Counted from the first letter of the stretch, positions 1-7,923 are shown. The stretch is 8,726 bases of DNA from Pseudomonadota bacterium (GCA_023399465.1 JAEWPB010000124.1:1-8726); one strand, 5' to 3'. Made by a program: numbers and translations. The notes: generated by a model not told the origin, from the sequence alone.

Positions 1-12
1 GGCAAGCCATAA

Positions 13-1914
<1,902 letters not shown>

Positions 1915-2099
1915 CGCGTTTCCTTTTATGATGCGCAGTTAGTGAACGCGGCATCGAGCTACAAGGGCAGAAATCGACGGAGAGGAGGTGCAAACGTCGT
2001 TTTGCGAAGTAATGGGGGGAGGGGTGGCGAATTAGGAGAACGGCGTTTGCGATGCGTCCGTTTGCCTGCCGCATCGCTTCAATTGACCGATGGAGCCGA
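1915..2099. other. intergenic region upstream of the recombinase gene
   Basis: This 185-bp gap should carry the recombinase promoter, or read-through from the 112-residue gene upstream. Beyond the recombinase ribosome-binding site (1919-1926), it shows a 7-bp inverted repeat GCGATGC/GCATCGC (2049-2055 and 2071-2077). A second inverted repeat, AATTGA/TCAATT (2081-2086 and 2100-2105), straddles the stop of the 112-residue gene. Neither has a T run, so terminator function is doubtful. No convincing -35/-10 pair was seen. Confidence 0.4.
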
Positions 2100-2438
2100 T
2101 CAATTCCGCCCGTCGGGTCCGGTCAAGAGATGAACCTTGCGCCGAAAATCCCACTGGCCTTCGACATATCTGTCGATGAGCTCGCCAAGCGCCCGGTCGG
2201 ACGCAGCCCGGTCAAATCCCTGCTCCACCAGAGCCTCCAGGATGTCGTTCTCCACCTTATTCATCCGGGCGGGGTTCCCCTCGCGCACCGCCAGCTTTGC
2301 AGTGCCGAGGATCAGCCACCTCAATGCCACACGGGCGATGTCGTCGCGGCCGGGGCGGCGCTGTCGCTTCTGCTCGTCCCGGTAGGCCTGCTGGCGCGCT
2401 CTCTGTTCTCGTAACCGTGTCGCTCTGGATTTACCCAT
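2100..2438 (-). CDS. hypothetical basic protein, 112 residues
   Basis: I do not recognise the family. The start is decided by a strong Shine-Dalgarno sequence: the minus strand reads GGGAGGCGGTA directly before ATG at 2438. An in-frame ATG at 2630 would give 176 residues, but the extra part lacks a ribosome-binding site and runs through a repeat region. The first 35 residues are very rich in Arg, Lys and Gln (MGKSRATRLREQRARQQAYR and on), suggesting a nucleic-acid-binding or helical tail. The rest looks mainly helical (alternating RVALRWLILGTAKLAV and EALVEQGFDRAASDRALGEL) and ends KVHLLTGPDGRN. It lies directly upstream of the recombinase gene on the same strand, so a role as an accessory or regulatory factor (for example directing excision) is possible. 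That is inference from size, charge and position only. Confidence 0.75.
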   Translation of the reverse strand: MGKSRATRLREQRARQQAYRDEQKRQRRPGRDDIARVALRWLILGTAKLAVREGNPARMNKVENDILEALVEQGFDRAASDRALGELIDRYVEGQWDFRRKVHLLTGPDGRN

Positions 2439-2530
2439 TACCGCCTCCCGTAAACGCCGTTCGCCCGAGAATCGAAAATATCGCTCGCTGAATCGGTGAC
2501 TGTCGGTGTTGGGCGGGCGATACTGCGCAT
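2438..2530 (-). CDS. possible 30-residue leader ORF overlapping the next start
   Basis: A minus-strand frame from ATG at 2530 encodes 30 residues, containing TDSASDIFDSRANG, and stops at TAA (2438-2440). The stop overlaps the ATG of the 112-residue gene by one base (TAATG), the arrangement seen with translational coupling. The frame spans both GAATCG repeats of this region. The related repeat block at 3718-3855 has a frame containing DSKSDI and DSRSNP, so the similarity may be partly at peptide level. No ribosome-binding site is visible before this ATG. Chance is quite possible and I hold this weakly. Confidence 0.2.
   Translation of the reverse strand: MRSIARPTPTVTDSASDIFDSRANGVYGRR
2444..2449 (-). 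promoter_or_regulatory. strong ribosome-binding site fixing the 112-residue gene start
   Basis: The minus strand carries GGGAGG five bases before the ATG at 2438. It is among the best Shine-Dalgarno matches in the window and is the reason the shorter start is preferred over the ATG at 2630. Confidence 0.75.
2459..2510. repeat. two GAATCG units 21 bp apart (copy A of a repeat family)
   Basis: GAATCG occurs at 2469-2474 and 2490-2495, exactly 21 bp apart, or two helical turns. The 16 bases at 2459-2474 match those at 3762-3777 at 14 positions, and there too a second GAATCG follows at +21. The block lies 21-57 bp upstream of the start of the 112-residue gene, a normal place for an operator. It is best read as a binding-site array for an unidentified DNA-binding protein. 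Confidence 0.6.
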
Positions 2531-2620
2531 TGAGTAGGCAAACAACCGTGTCCACGCATGGCCACTGACGTGGTTCAGCTGCGCACCGATTGATGTCGAA
2601 AAAAGCTCGATTGATCTTCG

Positions 2621-3496
2621 TCACGGCCATTCAATCCCGTCCAAATGGGTGACAAAGGCGATGTCAGGAAATCCCTGGCGGACGGCTTTGCTCATCCATG
2701 CGCAAGCGTCCACCTCCGAAAAGCGACCAGGCTCATACGGCACGAAAAAGCTCGGACGATACATCGTCTGATGGACTGACATCCAACAGAAGCCCTCATA
2801 CCAGACAGTGTCGTCTTCGCTAAGCAGATCTGAGCGTATGAAGGCTGCTGTCGCATCCTGGGTTATCGTTTGAATAGCCTTGACCGTATCTTTGGCAATG
2901 GAAATGACAAAGCGCGGGATGCGCCGATCGTCGTCTTCGAAAATCTGCATCTGATAAGGATAATCGAGAATGCATCCGCGATCGGTGAACACCAATACTC
3001 TGTAGATGTCGATGTACCCGGCAAGGTCCGGATGGGGCTGCACCAACTTACCGATAAGTCGCACCGAGTCCGCCTTGAAGTGGCTCAAGGTTTTTGTTGC
3101 AAGGCTCCAGAGCGCAGCTTCGTGTTCCTTACACAGCGTGGATACCCAATTGTGGTCAAACGGGTGATCTGTCCGTGCATCCACTTTGATGTCCGTCGAC
3201 GTAAGGTTCACGGTGATGTCTGTGCCGACGAACACAGGCTGGCTAACGTAAATGGCGGCCTGGTCACCTATGAACGGCAGGATTTGGTCGAACGACCCTG
3301 AATGATCGGCCGTTTCGATGTGCACTTGGTCGGTCAATCGATCTTTGGAACTACATGTCGGGGAAATGACGTCGCGGTTCAGTTCTGGTGTGACCTCGAT
3401 GTCGACCGGCGGATAGTGATTGGCAACCTTCATCGAAAAGGCACACGGTGTCCCATGCACGCACGCAGGCGTGATTTTGATCAAGTCATTGTTCAT
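2621..3496 (-). CDS. hypothetical protein, 291 residues
   Basis: I do not recognise this protein. The open frame runs from a stop near 3675. The first ATG, at 3496 (MNNDLIKITPACVHGTPC), gives 291 residues, while a TTG at 3658 would give 345. Neither start has a clear ribosome-binding site, so the N-terminus is uncertain. I chose the ATG because the extra 54 residues look like non-coding translation. The protein is acidic and appears rich in beta strands (AIYVSQPVFVGTDITVNL, YIDIYRVLVFTDRGCILDYP). It has no signal peptide, transmembrane helix or known catalytic motif that I can see. The C-terminal part is aromatic-rich (WYEGFCWMSVHQTMYRPSFF). Codon use looks AT-richer than the flanking protease and recombinase genes, consistent with separate acquisition. 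It is co-oriented with the protease gene upstream and the 112-residue gene downstream. Confidence 0.6.
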   Translation of the reverse strand: MNNDLIKITPACVHGTPCAFSMKVANHYPPVDIEVTPELNRDVISPTCSSKDRLTDQVHIETADHSGSFDQILPFIGDQAAIYVSQPVFVGTDITVNLTSTDIKVDARTDHPFDHNWVSTLCKEHEAALWSLATKTLSHFKADSVRLIGKLVQPHPDLAGYIDIYRVLVFTDRGCILDYPYQMQIFEDDDRRIPRFVISIAKDTVKAIQTITQDATAAFIRSDLLSEDDTVWYEGFCWMSVHQTMYRPSFFVPYEPGRFSEVDACAWMSKAVRQGFPDIAFVTHLDGIEWP

Positions 3497-3717
3497 ATTG
3501 GGAAAATCGGCGTTGAAACTGTAATTAGGCTGTCGCCAATCCGAATGCCTGTCAAGTGGAAAAAACGCCGACCGTTTCTCACAGTCCAAGAGCTGATCTG
3601 GGCACTTGATGTCCTGATGATCGGATCTGGGCGTCCCTAAACTTCTCCGGAAAGGCAATAGAGGCCGCCAAACAGGTCATGGTGAGTCGGCCCTGCTGGT
3701 AAACGCCGGTACAGTCT

Positions 3718-3855
3718 GAATCGATGATATCGAGACAGGAATCAATGGCATCGCATACGGGGTTTGACCGAGAATCGTCGTCGAGTGGATTTGAATCGCG
3801 AATCGTCCGCCTTGAAACGGAAATGTCAGATTTTGAATCGGCGATATGCAACGTA
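3718..3855. repeat. 21-bp phased GAATCG array (copy B, six imperfect units)
   Basis: Units begin at 3718 (GAATCG), 3739 (GAATCA), 3772 (GAATCG), 3793 (GAATCG), 3814 (GAAACG) and 3835 (GAATCG). Spacings are 21, 33, 21, 21 and 21 bp, plus one extra GAATCG at 3800. A 12-bp interval (3760-3771) separates the first two units from the last four. Outside the hexamer the units are only loosely alike; some carry ATATCG or ATCG near position 10-15. A 21-bp period keeps every hexamer on the same DNA face, as expected for cooperative protein binding. The period is also seven codons, and a minus-strand frame reads Asp-Ser at each hexamer, so a coding origin cannot be excluded. Confidence 0.65.
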
Positions 3856-3996
3856 TTATAATTTAAGATAACTTATCCTGACCTGCTCTAGCGGTGACGC
3901 GCGGTATCTTAGGTTCGAATGCGTGCAATCCAAGGCAAGACGCGTCAGTTTGCAGCGTCGTAGGCGGCACGGGGTTAAAGTCAGCGGTGCAATGTT

Positions 3997-4026
3997 GACA
4001 CCCCGGACATTCGCACCCGGAGTGTC
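3997..4026 (-). terminator. stem-loop just after the protease gene, possible terminator
   Basis: On the minus strand GACACTCCGG (4017-4026) pairs with CCGGGGTGTC (3997-4006) around a 10-base loop: ten pairs, including one T-G wobble. It begins eight bases past the protease stop, the usual position for a transcription terminator. There is no T run after it, so it may act with Rho or as an mRNA 3' end stabiliser. Confidence 0.45.
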
Positions 4027-4033
4027 GAAGCCG

Positions 4034-5998
4034 TCAGGCTTTGCGCTTCGATTTTTGCATCGTCGAGCGGACCGCACTGAGATGTACCCGGCTCCGCAGT
4101 TCAGCTTCGATTGCTGAAACCCGCTCCGGCGTCAGTTTCCCGGTGACGACCAGCTCCTCTGTGAGTCGCTCGATCAAGACCCTGTCATCCGTAAGGATTG
4201 ACGTGGCTCGCTCCAGCTCCGTCTTCAGCATGTCATCGATGCGTGCACAAAGCTGCGGATCATTCCGTCGCAGACGCTCCAGACCATCATCACTCGCCGC
4301 TTTGCTGAAACGTAGTGTCTCGCCCATGCCGAACTGGGCCTCGACCAGCGTTGCCAGTCGTGTTGCCATCCCAAGATCAGAGCGATCATCGCCGCCCGCT
4401 CCATCGCTGGTTGTTCCGAGCACCAATCGTTCCGCAGCTATGCCGCCGAGGCAGACTGCAATTTGATCAAGGTAAAATTGCTTATCCCGTCGCTGCACGG
4501 AGGGTATCTCGAAACACGCTCGCCCGCCGGTCGATACCGCCGTTCCGCTAGAGACCTGGTGGGCGAGATCCGTGCCGAGATATTTGCCATGGCTGAGCCG
4601 CAGTCCGACGAGTGTGTGCCCGACCTCATGGATCGCGTTCCCACGAAGATGAGCGGCATCAAGTCGAACGACCTCGGGCAGGGCGGCCGCGACATCGCCA
4701 ACCATGATCTCCCGTCCTGCGCGGCGAGCAACGCGTTTGGCGTCCCGCACGGCCTTGGCGAGATCCGCACCGGACATGCCGTCGGTACAGGTCGCCAACG
4801 CTGACAGATCACCGACTGAAATTGCTGGAATTGGCTGGTTCAGTTGTTGATGAAGAATCGCGATCCGATCCGCTGCATCAGGCAGCGGGATCTCGACATG
4901 CTTGTCGAGCCGTCCTGACCTGACGATAGCGGGGTCGATGCGTGTGATATTGTTGGTCGCGCCAACAACGACAACGCCCTCACGTCCATCGATGCCGTCG
5001 AGGCATTCGAGAAACGCATTGTTGACTTGGACGGAGTAGTTGCGATGGTCGTGCGTGAAGCTGTCCCGGTCACCGAAGCTGTCGAGTTCGTCAACAAAGA
5101 GGATCGCGGGCGCTTGCTCACTCGCGCGCGCGAAATCGCGACGCATCGCTTTGAGCAGATCGCCGAGATGGCCGCATGCCTGCCATCGTCCGAGAGACGC
5201 TGCGACAAGGTGAGCGTTACATTCCTTCGCGAGAGCCTTTGCAAAAACTGTCTTGCCGACGCCCGGCGGTCCGGACAGAACAATGCCACGATCGACCTCT
5301 GCCCAGGGAAGCTCGCCTGCTGCCCATTGCCGGAGATCCTGCGCAAGCTCGATGCCCCAGGTTTTGGCTGGACCGTAACCGAACATCTGGCCAAGTCGTG
5401 GCGTCTCAGGTTCGGATCTTGCCTTGGACTTTTGCCTGGCCGCCCTCTCTAGGCGGTGAATGACATCCCGAGCATTACGGCCTGGTCGCAATGTCACCCA
5501 GACAAGCTCCAGCGGATGAGCCAGGATCCATTGCGCTTCATCAAGCGACATCTCGACCTTGTTGATCACTCGCGAAGCGGCCTGCAGGTCTCGCCCTGAG
5601 ATTTGGGGCAACTCCAGGATCGCGTCGGCGGCAGATCCCAAAGTGTGCGGAATGATCGTCCGGCTCTCGGCAAATGCCAGGAGCCTGGCTTTGGTCTGAT
5701 ATTGCTCGACAAAGTCAGACAAGATCGAGCGCTCTTTGCGTTCGGCTTGGATTGTAAAATAGTCGACGCTGTGACGATCATAGAGTTCATGGCCGCCATG
5801 CAGTGCGTCAATAGCGCTGCATTTGTAGTCGTCGGTATCGTAGCCATCGGGTACAACGAGAATGATAAATCCGTCAGAGCCCCGCGCGAAGCGGGGGCTT
5901 TGTCTCAGCGTTCGGACGAGACTGCAGTAGAGCGCAAAGTCTTTGACCGACGTCATTCGACGCGGCCGGTTGTTGTTGCGTGTCCATTGCTTCTGCAT
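4034..5998 (-). CDS. soluble FtsH-like AAA+ zinc metalloprotease (M41 type)
   Basis: The 654-residue protein joins an AAA+ ATPase to a C-terminal M41-type metalloprotease, as in FtsH, and would unfold and degrade proteins using ATP. Residues 1-235 are a domain I do not recognise and lack the two transmembrane helices of FtsH. The ATPase core has Walker A GPPGVGKT (243-250), Walker B ILFVDELD (299-306), sensor 1 GATNN (346-350), arginine fingers in RSGRLD (R360, R363) and a lid segment MSGADLAKAV (408-417). The protease has the zinc motif HEVGH (457-461), and D541 in SDLGMATRLA matches the third FtsH ligand. The FtsH pore motif Phe-Val-Gly appears replaced by a segment around W272 (RWQACG). 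The start at 5998 is chosen for AGGA seven bases upstream; an ATG at 6043 is less likely. It follows a nuclease gene 165 bp upstream with a similar leader sequence, suggesting joint function. Target proteins are unknown. Confidence 0.88.
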   Translation of the reverse strand: MQKQWTRNNNRPRRMTSVKDFALYCSLVRTLRQSPRFARGSDGFIILVVPDGYDTDDYKCSAIDALHGGHELYDRHSVDYFTIQAERKERSILSDFVEQYQTKARLLAFAESRTIIPHTLGSAADAILELPQISGRDLQAASRVINKVEMSLDEAQWILAHPLELVWVTLRPGRNARDVIHRLERAARQKSKARSEPETPRLGQMFGYGPAKTWGIELAQDLRQWAAGELPWAEVDRGIVLSGPPGVGKTVFAKALAKECNAHLVAASLGRWQACGHLGDLLKAMRRDFARASEQAPAILFVDELDSFGDRDSFTHDHRNYSVQVNNAFLECLDGIDGREGVVVVGATNNITRIDPAIVRSGRLDKHVEIPLPDAADRIAILHQQLNQPIPAISVGDLSALATCTDGMSGADLAKAVRDAKRVARRAGREIMVGDVAAALPEVVRLDAAHLRGNAIHEVGHTLVGLRLSHGKYLGTDLAHQVSSGTAVSTGGRACFEIPSVQRRDKQFYLDQIAVCLGGIAAERLVLGTTSDGAGGDDRSDLGMATRLATLVEAQFGMGETLRFSKAASDDGLERLRRNDPQLCARIDDMLKTELERATSILTDDRVLIERLTEELVVTGKLTPERVSAIEAELRSRVHLSAVRSTMQKSKRKA

Positions 5999-6002
5999 GG
6001 TG

Positions 6003-6014
6003 AAATCCTGTCTG
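6003..6014 (-). promoter_or_regulatory. leader motif CAGACAGGATTT at the protease start
   Basis: The minus strand reads CAGACAGGATTT, covering the AGGA ribosome-binding site, four bases before the ATG at 5998. The nuclease gene has CAGACAAGGATTT in the corresponding place (7079-7091), one base longer. The shared sequence exceeds what a ribosome-binding site needs, so joint control or duplication of the leader is possible. Confidence 0.4.
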
Positions 6015-6046
6015 TGGCTCACGGCCACGATGGCACGCGTCATCGG

Positions 6047-6068
6047 CGAGCGTGGCGAGCAACGCTCG
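6047..6068. repeat. 7-bp inverted repeat in the protease leader
   Basis: CGAGCGT (6047-6053) and ACGCTCG (6062-6068) are perfect inverted copies around GGCGAGCA. They lie in the 165-bp gap between nuclease and protease genes, about 50 bases upstream of the protease start. It could be an operator or an mRNA hairpin adjusting protease expression relative to the nuclease. It is short and may be chance in GC-rich sequence. Confidence 0.3.
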
Positions 6069-6163
6069 AGCGTGCTGGAATGATATGGAGTGACAGCTGA
6101 GATCCGCCAGAGCGGCGGCTCCGGTCGCAGTTGGGTCAGCGATCAATGACGTGGTTAGGCGGC

Positions 6164-7075
6164 TTAGTGGACCGCGCCTGATCGTGGCCGAAAGAGGCCG
6201 ACGCTGACTGTCCGCATCGGGGCCGCTGCTTTACGTGGCCTTCCGCGCGGCCGTTTAGTCTTTTGTTCGGTCGTCGCTGCCTCAGCCGCTGGCACTGTAT
6301 TACCATAGCTCTCCGGCTGAGGGGCGGGAGCGCCGACCGCGTCTCGGATGGCGCTCGACCAAAGCTCGGAGATCCCGCGCCGATAGGCGGCAATGGACGA
6401 TTGTGCGGCCACGCCTGCGCCAGATACGCCGGTCAGTTCATCGAGGCGAGCCAGCGACCAGATGCCCTCGGAGACATCCTCATCAGTTCTGGATCCGTCG
6501 ATGATCGCCACCGACACCCGTTTGACCGCGAGGCGTTGGTGATCTCGCCACAGGATATCGGGCAGCACAAGTCCCGCAGCTTGCATCCGGTTCTTGAGTT
6601 CACTGAGCTTCGATCCTCCGAGGTAACCACCCAGGCTTCGTTTGACGTCAATGACGATGGCTTCGGCCGTTCGGCGGTTGGCCAGCACAAGATCGGGATG
6701 GTAGTGCCGCCGCGATCGTCCTTCGGGGTCCAGCGACAGGGAACCGATCGTTCCGTCATCCGCGTTGCGCTCGATCAGTGCCAGTGCCGCGTCGGACACT
6801 GGCAACTTCAAGCCACTCAGGACGGCGATATCGGGGTTGCGCCGCGCCAGAGCGATGACCACGCTCTCAAGAAGACGGCCTTCATCGACGGTTATGCTGC
6901 GGCCCAAAGCGGCCAGGCCTTCGGAATCGCCCGAGACCGCTTGGCGAGTGGCTTCCTGGTGCATGGTGCGCTCCAGTGCTTCCCGCACCAATTGATGAAT
7001 CTCGCCCGGGAGAGGGGTGCCTGCGGACGCGTCAAAGCATTCGGCCACAAGGCCGGTCAAAATAGTCTTTGTCAT
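6164..7075 (-). CDS. putative PD-(D/E)XK nuclease with C-terminal AT-hook
   Basis: The 303-residue protein looks like a restriction-endonuclease-fold nuclease. An N-terminal helical part (1-80) includes E70 in the helix VDEGRLLESVV, followed by strands, then HPDLVL (126-131, D128) and VIDVKRS (141-147, D143 and K145). That matches the E ... PD ... (D/E)xK pattern, with 15 residues between the two catalytic segments. The tail has an AT-hook, KTKRPRGRPRK (272-282), which binds the minor groove of AT-rich DNA. No transmembrane segment is visible. The start at 7075 is chosen for AAGGA shortly upstream; a longer frame to 7171 has no such site. It precedes the FtsH-like protease gene on the same strand, and the pair is the obvious cargo of the element. 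The fold is inferred from motifs only and the family is not recognised by name. Confidence 0.65.
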   Translation of the reverse strand: MTKTILTGLVAECFDASAGTPLPGEIHQLVREALERTMHQEATRQAVSGDSEGLAALGRSITVDEGRLLESVVIALARRNPDIAVLSGLKLPVSDAALALIERNADDGTIGSLSLDPEGRSRRHYHPDLVLANRRTAEAIVIDVKRSLGGYLGGSKLSELKNRMQAAGLVLPDILWRDHQRLAVKRVSVAIIDGSRTDEDVSEGIWSLARLDELTGVSGAGVAAQSSIAAYRRGISELWSSAIRDAVGAPAPQPESYGNTVPAAEAATTEQKTKRPRGRPRKAAAPMRTVSVGLFRPRSGAVH

Positions 7076-7078
7076 GAA

Positions 7079-7091
7079 AAATCCTTGTCTG
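7079..7091 (-). promoter_or_regulatory. leader motif CAGACAAGGATTT at the nuclease start
   Basis: The minus strand carries CAGACAAGGATTT three bases before the ATG at 7075, spanning the AAGGA ribosome-binding site. It pairs with the near-identical motif before the protease gene (6003-6014). It supports the shorter nuclease start. Confidence 0.4.
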
Positions 7092-7225
7092 AAACTCAGT
7101 GAGTCACGAAAGCCGTGCTCAACGCCAATTGAGCGGCAGTTGATCGCTGAAGCGTGGCGATGGTGACGCAAGACATTGTGGCGCGCCCGCCATTCGAGAC
7201 AAGGGCAGCAGATGGGCTCGAGGCA

Positions 7226-7245
7226 TCACGGGTGCTTTCCCGTGA
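7226..7245. repeat. perfect 7-bp inverted repeat, hairpin or operator
   Basis: TCACGGG and CCCGTGA flank the spacer TGCTTT. It lies about 150 bp upstream of the nuclease start, in otherwise featureless DNA. It could be an operator for the nuclease-protease pair or the remains of a terminator. Confidence 0.3.
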
Positions 7246-7683
7246 CGAGCGTTTGGGATATGGGTCATGTAGCCCGATTCCTTCTCACACAAGGTTTGAG
7301 GGTCAGGCTCGCGTCCGGTGTTACCAGCACCGGCGGGAGCCGCATATTGCGCAAGTCATGTTGATCGCGCCGGGTACCTATAGATTGGAAGTATCCATCT
7401 GGCAATTCCGCAGTAAAACTTCCCTAGAATATGGTTAATATTTGGTTAGGCAGGTCGCGAGAAGGACCAGGGCGGGGGAGTTTGCTCGGCACCGCTCCAA
7501 ACTGTCCGGTAGCCCTTATTCGCGTGCGTTTATCAAGAAAGTCTATGACCGAGGTAAGACCATGGACGTCCCATCTCGCAGAGTACTTCGCCAGCCGAAA
7601 CCCCACGCCGGAACCACTGTGCTCACTGACTGCCCCTTCTGACAGCAGGCTGCGTGCCAAACACGACCTGACTGATTTTCGAG

Positions 7684-7923
7684 CTAATGGTCGTGTTGCG
7701 CGATATCCTCTTCGAAGCGGATTTTGCGACGGAAGTTTTTCCTGGCGTGAACTTCGGCGAAGTCGGCGAAGTCGGCAAAGCGGTCCTGCGGGATATTCAA
7801 TTGAAGAACATCATCAGCCGCGAAGCTCGGCACGTCTCGGATCGTCGGTGAACCATGGCTTGGTGGCAATACGGCGGTAGTTACGATGGAGATACTCGAT
7901 CTCGCAGGGTCGAAAGCGTTCAT
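7684..7923 (-). CDS. hypothetical protein, 79 residues
   Basis: I do not recognise it. The ATG at 7923 has a good ribosome-binding site, GGGAGAAG, five bases before the start, which is the main support for a real gene. The protein is short and mixed in charge. It has a small internal repeat, DFADFAEV, encoded by nearly three copies of a 9-bp sequence (7755-7780), and a basic patch ARKNFRRKIRF near the C-terminus. There is no signal peptide or membrane segment. It stands alone on the same strand as the nuclease gene, more than 600 bp upstream of it, so it is probably a separate transcript. It may belong to the element or to the chromosome. Confidence 0.45.
   Translation of the reverse strand: MNAFDPARSSISIVTTAVLPPSHGSPTIRDVPSFAADDVLQLNIPQDRFADFADFAEVHARKNFRRKIRFEEDIAQHDH
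7755..7780. repeat. 9-bp tandem repeat inside the 79-residue gene
   Basis: CGGCGAAGT is repeated at 7755-7763 and 7764-7772 and followed by a partial copy CGGCAAAG (7773-7780). It encodes FADFADFAE on the minus strand. The unit is a multiple of three, so copy-number change would keep the frame. Confidence 0.6.

Larger units (their letters stand above)
3497..4033. other. 537-bp gap with phased repeats, AT-rich segment and hairpin
   Basis: No gene here is well supported. The gap lies between the protease stop and the start chosen for the 291-residue gene. It contains the 21-bp phased GAATCG array (3718-3855) and an AT-rich stretch (3853-3880). On the minus strand that stretch shows a perfect TATAAT (plus-strand 3855-3860) but no good -35 at the right spacing. 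A hairpin after the protease gene lies at 3997-4026. A minus-strand frame at 3579-3851 is open for 90 codons but starts only with TTG and lacks a ribosome-binding site. The part nearest 3496 may include the true 5' end of the 291-residue gene. Confidence 0.6.
7076..7683. other. 608-bp gap upstream of the nuclease gene
   Basis: No gene here is supported. Short frames occur on both strands (for example 7424-7660 minus and 7442-7642 plus), but all lack ribosome-binding sites, use TTG-type starts or overlap each other. A perfect 7-bp inverted repeat, TCACGGG/CCCGTGA (7226-7232 and 7239-7245), has no T run. An AT-rich patch near 7425-7447 contains two similar phrases, ATGGTTAA and TTGGTTAG. The nuclease promoter should be in the left part, but I see no clear -35/-10 pair. 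It may be the decayed end of the element or ancestral intergenic DNA. Confidence 0.5.

Noticed and set aside
2081..2105. AATTGA/TCAATT inverted repeat as a terminator of the 112-residue gene
   Set aside because: Only six AT-rich pairs with a 13-base loop and no T run; too weak to call.
2439..2630. Longer start for the 112-residue gene at ATG 2630, overlapping the 291-residue gene stop (ATGGCCGTGA)
   Set aside because: The overlap looks like translational coupling, but the 64 extra residues run through the repeat region and there is no ribosome-binding site, while GGGAGG before 2438 is strong.
3579..3851. 90-codon minus-strand frame across the GAATCG array
   Set aside because: Starts only with TTG, no ribosome-binding site, and overlaps the region just upstream of the 291-residue gene; kept only as a note in the repeat findings.
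3718..3855. CRISPR-like array
   Set aside because: Only a hexamer is conserved and the period is 21 bp; there are no true repeats and spacers and no cas genes.
3906..3930. GGTTCGAAT resembling a tRNA T-loop, possible second attachment site
   Set aside because: Flanking bases do not form a T stem and do not match the initiator tRNA 3' half; no CCA end follows.
5878..5899. GC-rich hairpin AGCCCCGC/GCGGGGGCT followed by TT, resembling a terminator
   Set aside because: It lies inside the protease coding region near its N-terminus, has a bulge and only a short T run, and no plus-strand gene ends there.
6263..7102. 279-codon plus-strand frame
   Set aside because: Antisense to the nuclease gene; no ribosome-binding site and no recognisable motif. 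Long antisense frames are common in GC-rich genes.
7431..7880. 149-codon plus-strand frame
   Set aside because: Arg/Ser-rich translation typical of a shadow frame, partly antisense to the 79-residue gene, and no ribosome-binding site.
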